Source: Oikopleura dioica (Eukaryota > Chordata > Appendicularia > Copelata > Oikopleuridae). Taken from it: a DNA stretch of 64,000 nt. This document shows positions 30,818 through 39,702 of the stretch, piece by piece. The translations under genes and the position numbers were made by a program. Below the pieces are notes generated by a model. It made no database searches and was not told the DNA's origin. It was given only the letters and a program-made list of their open reading frames with translations. Position 1 is the first letter of the stretch, and each line of letters opens with the position of its first letter. The stretch spans positions 5,647,001-5,711,000 of the forward strand of contig OU015567.1 of NCBI GenBank assembly GCA_907165135.1. Direction: 5' to 3'.

Positions 30818-31756
30818 TAAAAAATTGATAAGGTGTTCGAGATTTTATTGAGGAAACGTGAAATATGCCAAATTGAAATCTCCAAAAAGCGAAACAGACG
30901 TCGATGGTGGATCAATAAGATGCGACAATAATGAGTGCTCTCTAATTTGCAAGGAAAATCATATTCTTGAGGGAAGCGAGGCTTCCAGATGCATCTATTT
31001 TCGAGGCTTTAATCGCTGGGAACTGAAAAGAGAATTAGGAATATGCGAGCCGATACGACGAAAGCAGGACGGCCTCGATTGCGATGAGTTCTCAATCAGC
31101 GATGAATTCAGGGTCAACTACAAGCACGGCAAAAACGGAAGAAGCAGGGCAATTATAAAATGCACAAACAATCAGCCGGTCAAAATGAAGGGTGAAATTT
31201 ACCCTCGCATTTATGCTGCGTGTTTTTGGAAACATTCCTTGTGCCAGTGGACTTTCCGAGCGCAAGACTGGAAGTACGAGAGGGAGAATAAGTTTGAACG
31301 GGATCACGATATTTTGGAAATAAGCCTTGCCGAGTTGAACCTGAAATGTATGCCTTCCTTTAAGCCACTTGACAATCAAATCTGACGAGTTGTTCTTCGA
31401 GAGAAAATGAAACGGGCGAGCGAATACATCTGAGAATAGAAAATGGGCCATTTAAAATGGCGAAAAAGCTAGCTTAAAAACTTGGCCGGGTTTTGCTTAC
31501 TTGAGATTCTGTGGAGCTACTGTTATTTCCCATGAATGGATCGCTACAGGTTTATTCATTTTCTATTAATTTTGTTTGTAGTATTTTAGCTGCTCATTGT
31601 CTCGACTATTATTATTTACGTGACTTTCATAACCTTGAAATCGAAATTGAAACTCCAGATAATACGCTAGTTAATTTAACCACAGAGAGAATTCTTCTTC
31701 ATCCTGAGTACCTAACTATTGACTCGTTGTATCGACCGATTGAACAGGAAGAATAT

Positions 31757-32011
31757 TATTGGGATCTTAGATTCGTTAGACTCCCTCGTCCCCTAAGGTC
31801 ACTTGCTTATCTAGATCGAGCTTTGCTCGGTCGCCGCCGTGTATTTCTCTTCATTCGGTAATTCACGCAGTTCGTGAATTAACCTCTATTTTACTCCAGC
31901 TCGAAATACAGACGTCAAGATACTTTACTCGTTTTCTTCACTCGTCCAGATATAGAGAGCAGGCAAACTACGCTAGAAGTGGGAGATTCAGCAGAAGCTA
32001 GGATCCCTTCA
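31757..32011 (+). repeat. 5' LTR
   Basis: 255 bp, beginning TATTGGGATC and ending GGATCCCTTCA, unlike the usual TG..CA at its left end. It contains the inverted pair AATTCACGCAG/TTCGTGAATT. Matches the 3' LTR. Confidence 0.92.
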
Positions 32012-32012
32012 G

Positions 32013-32030
32013 TGGTATCAGAGTAGTCCC
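32013..32030 (+). promoter_or_regulatory. Retrotransposon primer-binding site
   Basis: TGGTATCAGAGTAGTCCC begins one base after the 5' LTR. TGGTATCAGAG is a classical primer-binding sequence complementary to an initiator-methionine-type tRNA 3' end; which tRNA of this organism primes it is not shown. Confidence 0.7.
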
Positions 32031-32527
32031 GTTGGAGAAAAGATAAATTTTTCCGCCATCGACAACCGAAGTTTCGCAACTTGGACGCTGATTGGCCGTC
32101 AGCGGAGTCGAGGGGAACCGAATCACCAACCGCCACCGCGCCGCCGGAGAAACTCCACTCAGAGAATTTTCCGCGCCGCACCACACCAACACCACCCCGA
32201 GCGAGCGCCACCACACGAGCGCCACCACGACCCACGCGCCGAAAGTCGCGCCCACGCAACCACGCACGCACGCCGGGGAAAACCTAAAATACTGAGAAAA
32301 ACATAATTCTTTCGCCACTTTTCACCAAAAATCGAGAGAAGTTTACGAAGAATCGACCCTTGGACCAGACCTTGAAATTTCGACAATCGCTGGACAGAGA
32401 AATCGTCGGGCGTTTGCGCAAAAGGCACCTCAGCTCATCATATTGCGACTTTTAGTCGCAGTATTTTCTGAGGGCCTGAAAGGTAATCCAAGGCCCATAA
32501 ACCCTTACTGCCGATATATTTCGAGCT

Positions 32528-34333
32528 ATGGCGGCGAACAAATCACTGCTAGAAACCGTCACCGAAATAAGAAGCATAAACGATCGAGTAAACTACCTCG
32601 AAGAACAAGTGCGAAATGACGAATCACTAAAGCCAAGCCTAGAGCCCTTGATCACAGAAAGCAGAGTAAAATTAGAACAGCTCAGTACAACGCTTCTTAC
32701 CTGCGAGCTCGATCAAGGAAAAGACTCTACGAATGCGACAATGAGAGAAGAAGCATGGGTGGCCACTACCTGGTCTCGTCACGTCCAAGACTTGCCGAAG
32801 CTGGACGCCGCATGCAACACATCTTTCAACACCTTCTTGGGCAGAGCCGACATTTATCACCGCGCCTACGTCCGCGACAGACCTTCACGTGAACAGCCTT
32901 TCATCGCAGCAGTGTACAGCCACTTCGACTTGAACATCGAACGCTCACTTGGAACCGAATTTCTGAATTGTCAAGACTGGAAATCGGCCAAGGCGCTGCT
33001 AGAGAAATCATTCGCCGCGAAGAGTCACTACTTACTGAAGCTAAGCGAAGTTTTCGACGTCGAATACGACCATTCGAAGCCGTTTGCACACTACACCGCC
33101 AACGTCTTGCAAAAGATGAACGAGGCGAAGCAAGCGACTTTGAACTCTTACCGACAAGAGAAGTCAGCCGACGCCGGGGTCGATGAAATATTTGACATAT
33201 TCTCGACGATGATGCTGTACTTGAATCTTAGGAAAGAAGAACCAGACGTTTTCAACGCAATCCTTCCAAGCCTATCAAAAGTTTACGATATCAACGAACT
33301 CTGCCGTCTCGCCCAATCCACAAGACAGAATCGAGTTGACAGCGCGACCGTCTCCCAGCACTTCAACAGAAATAAGAACAAAAAGAAGAAGAATGCTAAG
33401 CGCGCCAGCAACGATTCTAAGGATGGGAAAGACGATAAACAACCAGAATCCAAGAAGATAAATACGACTAAGAACGTTGAAGATTTCCAACCATTCGACG
33501 TTCACTTTTACACAGTGAAGAAGAAGCGACCAGGAAAGGCTTATTTCGCTTCGGCTACCATCATTACGGGCTCTAAAAGTTTTGACGTATCGATGGAAGT
33601 CGACAGCGGAGCCGAGTCCTCCTGTCTGTCCGCTGCTTACGTTCCCGACGAATTTCTCCAGATGCTGAAGCCCTGTCCCTTCAAGGTCACCGGTTTCAGC
33701 CCAAATATTCCCGCCGAGCAGCCGATGGGTATCCTTCCCTGCCGCTTATCATTCAATGGTGGCCCTGCATTCTCCCTGAATCTCACCATTATGCCAGGCA
33801 GTAAATACCCAAGTCTACTGGGCCGCGATATACTAGAGAATGCGATGACGGACAGCTTCACAGTCGACAATAAGAATCGTACTCTCTCATTTTGCTACAA
33901 CGAAGCCTTCACACAAACTGAGACTCAAGTGGTGAAGCTGGACGGAGTGAAGCGGACCAAAATCAAGAAATACTTGACTACTAGATCAGCGGTCAAGGAT
34001 AGCGATCGATCCCGCACTCAACCGCCACCAAAAGTCCCAAAGCTGGACGCACCTAACAAGAACGCAGCCAGGTGCCCCATTCAGCTAGCGAAGCAAAAAC
34101 TCGGAATTACCCTACCAGCAAACGCCGACCCGGGGCAAAAGAAGGTGGTCGCCGAGCTGTGTTTGGAATTCGACGACAGATTCGGCTGCGACGGTCAAAA
34201 ATGGGTGAATTCCCGTTCGAGATCGAAATCCCGACTGATGGTACGAGTCGAAACATCAGTCAACACCCGATTCCGCAAGCTTTTCATGGTCAGGTCAGCG
34301 ATCACATCTCCGAACTGCTCGAAACGAAAATAA
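32528..34333 (+). CDS. Gag-protease polyprotein of the Ty3/gypsy element
   Basis: 601-residue ORF. Residues 1-~270 form a helical Gag region without recognised motifs. A Lys/Asn-rich basic stretch (NRNKNKKKKNAKR) takes the place of a CCHC zinc knuckle, which is absent. An aspartic protease follows: catalytic DSGAESS at about residue 359 and the second signature SLLGRDIL near 430. The ORF overlaps the pol ORF by 262 nt in the relative -1 frame. The start ATG lies about 500 bp after the LTR. Confidence 0.85.
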   Translation: MAANKSLLETVTEIRSINDRVNYLEEQVRNDESLKPSLEPLITESRVKLEQLSTTLLTCELDQGKDSTNATMREEAWVATTWSRHVQDLPKLDAACNTSFNTFLGRADIYHRAYVRDRPSREQPFIAAVYSHFDLNIERSLGTEFLNCQDWKSAKALLEKSFAAKSHYLLKLSEVFDVEYDHSKPFAHYTANVLQKMNEAKQATLNSYRQEKSADAGVDEIFDIFSTMMLYLNLRKEEPDVFNAILPSLSKVYDINELCRLAQSTRQNRVDSATVSQHFNRNKNKKKKNAKRASNDSKDGKDDKQPESKKINTTKNVEDFQPFDVHFYTVKKKRPGKAYFASATIITGSKSFDVSMEVDSGAESSCLSAAYVPDEFLQMLKPCPFKVTGFSPNIPAEQPMGILPCRLSFNGGPAFSLNLTIMPGSKYPSLLGRDILENAMTDSFTVDNKNRTLSFCYNEAFTQTETQVVKLDGVKRTKIKKYLTTRSAVKDSDRSRTQPPPKVPKLDAPNKNAARCPIQLAKQKLGITLPANADPGQKKVVAELCLEFDDRFGCDGQKWVNSRSRSKSRLMVRVETSVNTRFRKLFMVRSAITSPNCSKRK

Positions 34334-37300
34334 TAGAAGAGATCAAAGACCAGAAAGGGTTTAACAGCCCGGTATTGCCTATTCCTAAGAAATCTGGGGA
34401 AATGCGCTTCTGCATCAACTACAAAAACAGCCTGAACAAATGCCTCTCCGACAAATCCGACCCTTACCATCTCCCAAGCATGGAGGATACGATTGCGAAC
34501 ATTGGACCGGGCAATAAGTTTTTCGCCACAGTTGATCTACGAAGTGGATATTGGCAGTGCCCTGTAAAGAAAAGCGACAGGTACAAGACTTCCTTCCAGT
34601 GGGGTGGGAAATCTTACGCCTTCTGCAGACTACCATTCGGTTATCGATGCTCGGGGAATATATTCTCGCGCGTCGTAAACACAATTCTCGACTCAAGCCC
34701 CACCAGGAAAAAGATGCTTTCTTATATCGATGACATAGTGTGTTTTGGGAAGACTTTCAGCTGCTATTACAACACTCTCCGAAACCTATTCATCGCGCTC
34801 CGCAAGTTTAACGCTAAACTCAAGGGCGAAAAGTGCTCTTTCCTACAATCCGAAGCTCACTTTTTGGGCCGAATCATCAACGAAGATGGAATCAAACCGG
34901 ACCCTGCGCAAGTCTCCGCTCTTCGTCAGATGAAACCCCCACGCTCCCAAAAGGAGTTAGCTTCATTAATCGGGTCATTGAATTGGATCCGAGGTTTTCT
35001 AGAAACGAAAATGGGCGAAGCTATTTCATCCGGTTGCTTCTCGAGCAGAATGAAGCCCATAAACGATGTTCGAAATTCGGCGAACGAAACAAATTGTTTC
35101 AAGTGGACCAAAGAAGCGGATTTGGCGCTCAAGGAAATTCAACGACGACTCTCCGAGACTCCAGTCATAAGTTTTCCTAACTTTGACGAGTCTTTTCATC
35201 TCTACACAGACGCGAGCCTGTACGCAGCGGGTGGCGTCCTGCTACAAGAGTATGGCGGGAGAGTGCACCTAGTAAGCGCGATTTCCCACACCTTCAACAA
35301 AGCTGAAAGAAAATGGAACACTTCAGAAAAGGAAATGTTTAGCATTGTCTGGTGCTGCGAGCGACTGGAAAAGCTCCTGAAAGGTAGATTCTTTCAGATT
35401 CACACAGACCACCGATCTTTGATCTTCCTACACAAAAAGAAGTTCAAGAATTCTAAAATAAGCCGATGGCAAAGCCGATTGGAAGAATTCGATTTTCACA
35501 TTGTCTACATCAAGGGATCAGAAAATCAATTCGCCGACTTTATGAGCCGCAGACCTGGCGAGGACGACAAATCACTTGGATACGACTCTGAGTTTCCCGT
35601 TGGTCGCGAGTACGAAATCGACAAGAATTCACCAGTACGTGTCTTCGTCCCTTTCTGGAACGAAAATCAGTTTCCGGAGAAAATCACTTTATCAGAGGTG
35701 AAGATACATAAGGTAAACGTCAAGGCTATCGCGGCGCCAATGGAGATTCCGTTGGTGTCAGCGAATTATAATAACATTCTGGACTATCAAAGGGAGGACT
35801 CTGCTCTGAGTGCAATCATCACTTTTCTGGAATCTGGTAAGGAGCCACTGGACATAAAATCGCTGGTGAAGGACTCCGACCACCGACAATCGTCTCTACT
35901 CAAGATGGAAAAAGCTCTGTTCCTGGATAACACTACCGGGTGCTTGATGTGTCAATTCAAATCTGGCGCGCGGGCGGTGGTACCGGAAGCGGTAAAAAGT
36001 CACTTTCTCTTTCTAGCTCACGACTTGTCCGGTCATCTGGGCGAGCCGCGGACTTTAGAGCGATTAGAGGACGTTTGGTGGCCTTCATTTCAAGACGATG
36101 TTTCTAACTACGTCCACAGCTGCGTCCCTTGCCTACGCAGAAAAGGATCTGCTGGAACTCGTACCAAACCGCCACTTGGAACCCTTCGTCGTGGAAAAAC
36201 AGCTGGCGAATCGATTCAGATCGATTTCGCTTGTATGCCTCCCGCTGGCGGATTCAAGTATTATTTGGTGGTGGCGGACACTTTCTCTCGCTACACTTGG
36301 TGCATTCCGACGCGGTCCGACACTGCTATCTGCGCTGCAAAAGCGCTCATCTACAAGGTCTTCCTTCCCATGGATTTCTTGCCGAAACATCTACACAGTG
36401 ACAGAGGTACCCACTTCTGCGCAAGCGTGATTGACGAAATGTGTAAGCTTAACCAGATAAAACATACAATAAGTACCGCATTTCACCCTCAATCAAACGC
36501 TTTCGCAGAAAGAGCGAATCGGACTATCAAAAACAGTCTATTCTGCATGGTCAACTCATCTTCCGGTCGAAAAACTTGGGCCGACTGCGTTCCCCACGTG
36601 ATGCGCGCGCTCAATAGTGTGAAAAACAAAAGCACGAAAATTTCACCGCGAGAAGTTTGGTTTGGCCGAAAAAGTACTTTCACCCACTCTACTGGCGCAG
36701 AAATGACAGCGGAAACACCTCAGGTGTTTGGTCTCAATGTGGGAGCTTTAGCGAAATCGGCGGAAGCCATTGTGAAAACTGCGATGGAAGCTGCTGACCG
36801 AGCCATGGAGCACAGGCTGAAAAACGAGCCTAAGCCGAGACCAATCCCCGCTGGCGCTGTCGTGTACATTAAGCGAGAAAACCTGACCGACGCTAAAAGC
36901 AAGAAGGAACGCTGGGTAGGTCCCCTGAAAGCCGTTTCGAGCAACGACTGGGTCGTCATGGTCGAAGATAAAAAAGGACAACGTGATTTCATCCATCGAG
37001 AACACGTGGTTCACGCCGCAGAACGAAATCACGACTTACGCTGGATTGATTACTACGAGGCCGAGTACGTATTCCCACATTTAACCGAAATCGTTAAGTC
37101 GAAAGTCCCACAAAAATCGCCTGTTCCTACTTCCAAACCGATGGAAAAGTCCGGGTCGAAGTCGCATGGGGGGAGGAAATCTTCTCAGGTCGCGTCGACT
37201 CCGATGGTTGCTATGGAAAAACCGCCAAGATCATCTCTATCACCTATTTTGGAAAGTAGACGCCGATTGGACATGGAAAATCTGGGAGATACAACCGCTA

Positions 37301-37680
37301 CATCTATTTTGGACTCGTCGGTAGCTCCAGCCGAGCCGTCAGATCGCTGGTACTCTGGTGGTACTCTTTATGAAACTGCCGAGGACATGTCAGCTGATGC
37401 TACAGTGATTTCGGAGGTTGCTGCGCCCGACAATAGCCATATGTCAGTCGATAAACATAATTCAACAGTAGTTGAGGGCTCAGCAACTGAAAACAGCAAG
37501 AAAAGAACCCGTCCAAAGTCTTCACCAGATCGTCAATACTCAGCCGGCGCCGATCCGAATGCGACTTTAACCGAAGTTGGAGCAGCTCATCTCCCGAAAC
37601 ATACAAAACGAGCACACCGTGAAACGAGGCCCGTCGAACCTCTAAACATCGGCACAAACTCGGGTCAGTCATACGACTAA
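34072..37680 (+). CDS. Pol polyprotein: reverse transcriptase, RNase H, integrase
   Basis: Open frame of 1,202 codons; homology to Pol starts around 34200, where an ATG (34201) or a -1 shift from gag-pro could begin translation. Reverse transcriptase: RFCINYKNSLNKC, TVDLRSGYWQ, LPFGYRCSGNIFS and the catalytic YIDD at residue 218. RNase H: LYTDASLYAAGGVL and TDHRSLIFL. Integrase: a HHCC zinc region (HDLSGHLGEPRTLERL, CVPCLRRK), then the D-D-35-E triad at about residues 718, 777 and 813 (QIDFACM, HSDRGTHFC, NAFAERANRT). The last ~200 residues are Ser/Pro-rich and disordered, with no chromodomain or envelope signature seen. No internal stops. Confidence 0.92.
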   Translation: MPHSASEAKTRNYPTSKRRPGAKEGGRRAVFGIRRQIRLRRSKMGEFPFEIEIPTDGTSRNISQHPIPQAFHGQVSDHISELLETKIIEEIKDQKGFNSPVLPIPKKSGEMRFCINYKNSLNKCLSDKSDPYHLPSMEDTIANIGPGNKFFATVDLRSGYWQCPVKKSDRYKTSFQWGGKSYAFCRLPFGYRCSGNIFSRVVNTILDSSPTRKKMLSYIDDIVCFGKTFSCYYNTLRNLFIALRKFNAKLKGEKCSFLQSEAHFLGRIINEDGIKPDPAQVSALRQMKPPRSQKELASLIGSLNWIRGFLETKMGEAISSGCFSSRMKPINDVRNSANETNCFKWTKEADLALKEIQRRLSETPVISFPNFDESFHLYTDASLYAAGGVLLQEYGGRVHLVSAISHTFNKAERKWNTSEKEMFSIVWCCERLEKLLKGRFFQIHTDHRSLIFLHKKKFKNSKISRWQSRLEEFDFHIVYIKGSENQFADFMSRRPGEDDKSLGYDSEFPVGREYEIDKNSPVRVFVPFWNENQFPEKITLSEVKIHKVNVKAIAAPMEIPLVSANYNNILDYQREDSALSAIITFLESGKEPLDIKSLVKDSDHRQSSLLKMEKALFLDNTTGCLMCQFKSGARAVVPEAVKSHFLFLAHDLSGHLGEPRTLERLEDVWWPSFQDDVSNYVHSCVPCLRRKGSAGTRTKPPLGTLRRGKTAGESIQIDFACMPPAGGFKYYLVVADTFSRYTWCIPTRSDTAICAAKALIYKVFLPMDFLPKHLHSDRGTHFCASVIDEMCKLNQIKHTISTAFHPQSNAFAERANRTIKNSLFCMVNSSSGRKTWADCVPHVMRALNSVKNKSTKISPREVWFGRKSTFTHSTGAEMTAETPQVFGLNVGALAKSAEAIVKTAMEAADRAMEHRLKNEPKPRPIPAGAVVYIKRENLTDAKSKKERWVGPLKAVSSNDWVVMVEDKKGQRDFIHREHVVHAAERNHDLRWIDYYEAEYVFPHLTEIVKSKVPQKSPVPTSKPMEKSGSKSHGGRKSSQVASTPMVAMEKPPRSSLSPILESRRRLDMENLGDTTATSILDSSVAPAEPSDRWYSGGTLYETAEDMSADATVISEVAAPDNSHMSVDKHNSTVVEGSATENSKKRTRPKSSPDRQYSAGADPNATLTEVGAAHLPKHTKRAHRETRPVEPLNIGTNSGQSYD

Positions 37681-37990
37681 GCGCAAGTACTGCCCCACTC
37701 AGGTCCCCTATTCATCGACCGGGGCCTGAAAAGGTACGGAAATTATCACAGTTTACCGTCGCCGACGTATTTTGAGTTCTTCTACATGTGCAGCTACTCC
37801 TTCATGTCATCACCGCTCGGACATCACGAAAACTTCGCATCTGATTCAAGCTTTTTCCCAAAAAAGGGTTTTTTAACGCGAATCAGACTGCCTCGACGTT
37901 TCGAACCTGCCATGTTACTCATCTTACGCTTATACTCCTGCAAAAATCACACACTTTGGCCTTAGAGGACGTTTCAGTCTCATGGGGGGG
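37681..37990 (+). promoter_or_regulatory. 3' untranslated part of the element with polypurine tract
   Basis: Non-coding. The tract ATGGGGGGG (37982-37990) immediately precedes the 3' LTR and would prime plus-strand synthesis. Confidence 0.7.
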
Positions 37991-38245
37991 TATTGGGATC
38001 TTAGATTCGTTAGACTCCCTCGTCCCCTAAGGTCACTTGCTTATCTAGATCGAGCTTTGCTCGGTCGCCGCCGTGTATTTCTCTTCATTCGGTAATTCAC
38101 GCAGTTCGTGAATTAACCTCTATTTTACTCCAGCTCGAAATACAGACGTCAAGATACTTTACTCGTTTTCTTCACTCGTCCAGATATAGAGAGCAGGCAA
38201 ACTACGCTAGAAGTGGGAGATTCAGCAGAAGCTAGGATCCCTTCA
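37991..38245 (+). repeat. 3' LTR
   Basis: 255 bp; I found no difference from the 5' LTR on reading both through. Followed by the ATAT target duplication. Confidence 0.92.
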
Positions 38246-38554
38246 ATATGATATGGATTATGGTTTTTATGAGTTAATTTTACAAGCATGAGTAGGGATT
38301 CTCACGGGAAAGCGGCGCGCGGCGTGGCGCTTCTGGCCCAAAATGACGGAAGTCAATTTCGTTTTCTTCGACATAATTTTTATGAAAAAATCTTTTGAAT
38401 ACTAAAAAGATGACGCTCTTTCATGATTTGACCTTTAAAAGTAATTTGATCGTCAAAAAGCGTCAAAATCGTAAAAGTTCACTTTCTAGGTGCCGCACCC
38501 ATCTTTAAAAATTCTGATTTCAAGATATGTAAAGAAACTGACCCTTTACAAGAT

Positions 38555-38757
38555 TCTGTGAAATTTTCAAGGCGCAACAAAAACCAGAACCTCCCGAAAA
38601 CATCAGATTACTGAGCGAAGGTCGCGGCGCGCTAGTGCATTAGAGGGTGAGCGGCGTGTTTTTCAACATCTGTGAAAGTTTAAAGACGCAACAGCAAGTA
38701 GAACCCTCCGAAACCAACCGATGATTGACTGAAAATGACGTCGTGCTAGTGCTTTAC
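38555..38757. repeat. Two diverged tandem copies of a ~115-bp unit
   Basis: CTGTGAAATTTTCAAGGCGC and CTGTGAAAGTTTAAAGACGC begin two aligned segments (38555-38641, 38669-38757) that share CAAC, GAACC, CGAAA, ATTACTGA/GATTGACTGA and GCTAGTGC blocks. They lie inside the non-coding stretch after the interrupted protease exon. Origin unknown; possibly part of an older transposon. Confidence 0.5.
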
Positions 38758-39101
38758 GCGCTCCCCGGGAGGCCCGGAAGAGGCTCGCAGTATGAAAGGG
38801 GCGATGGTTCTTTTCAGGAATTTCAATCAGGTGACTACATTGTATCTCAAGAAATGAAGAATTATTTTTGAAGTTGGAGTAAATATCATTAGCAGAAATT
38901 ATGTTCAATTGAAGACAAAGCCGATGACAGCGTTCATGAACAGTGACGTTTATAAACATGGTTTTTCTTCCTGCGAATTCAGAAGAATAGAATTATCTTA
39001 GATTTCAATATTTATGCGGAGATGCCAGATCTTGATAATGATGGACTTCTCGACGGAAAAATTGATAGCTGCCAAGGTAGCTTTTATGGTCAAGAGTCCT
39101 A

Positions 39102-39702
39102 TTAACGCTTGAACGCACGTTTGTAAAGTTTCGCTGAACGCATATTGCGCAGATTTCTGCGCAGGGCCTTTGACGGGTTCTAGCGCCGACTTATTAAAAG
39201 ATTGGAGAATATTTCAGATTGCTGATTAAAGCTGAGACGCTTGGCAACCAGAAAAATATAGTTTTGAGTCCTAACCTTAACCAAAACCTAGCCAAAACAA
39301 GTGATTTCAAGTATTACCGAAGATATGCCATTTTCTCAACTTTTATCGACTATCATACCAAAGAATCTATCATTTCGACAATAAATAGTCATTTTGATTC
39401 TTCTTAGAGGTTAAACTTTACTAAAATAAAATTTAACCATGAAAAATTTTCTGATTTCGTCAAAAAAGAATCAAATTATAAGGAAAATTTGGAGAATTTG
39501 GGCGGGACGGAAATTTTCGCTCTGAAGCCAAATTTTTAACCAGAGGCCAAAATATTTTTTTGATGATGGATTCGGGCTCTTCATCGAAAAAGACCCCGAA
39601 AAGTGGGGGTTCATTTTAAATTTTGATAAAGTTAAGCATGAGATATCGACCTTTAAAGGTGCTCTGCGCAGAAATATGCGCAATATGCGTTCAAGCGTTA
39701 AA
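39102..39702. mobile_element. 600-bp inverted-repeat element in a protease intron
   Basis: Left end TTAACGCTTGAACGCA and right end TGCGTTCAAGCGTTAA are inverse copies. Further in, the repeat continues as TATTGCGCAGATTTCTGCGC versus TATTGCGCATATTTCTGCGC, after a 25-bp insertion in the left arm that duplicates GAACGCA. The duplicated target could be TTAA (piggyBac-like) or TA (Tc1/mariner-like). No transposase ORF. Confidence 0.65.

Larger units (their letters stand above)
31757..38245 (+). mobile_element. Complete Ty3/gypsy LTR retrotransposon (Tor-like)
   Basis: A 6,489-bp element with 255-bp LTRs that I read as identical, a 4-bp target duplication ATAT (31753-31756, 38246-38249), a primer-binding site, two overlapping ORFs (gag-protease and RT-RNase H-integrase) and a polypurine tract. 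The protease-RT-RH-IN order defines Ty3/gypsy. No envelope ORF follows integrase. Identical LTRs and uninterrupted ORFs indicate a recent insertion of a potentially active copy. The name Tor is from knowledge of Oikopleura elements; membership in a specific Tor clade is not established here. Confidence 0.92.

Noticed and set aside
37400-37672. Minus-strand ORF inside the retrotransposon, considered as an antisense gene
   Set aside because: It is the shadow of the Ser/Thr-rich end of Pol, with no own motif.
37681-38245. Envelope-like third ORF of the LTR element
   Set aside because: The region after integrase has no ORF with signal peptide or membrane segments.
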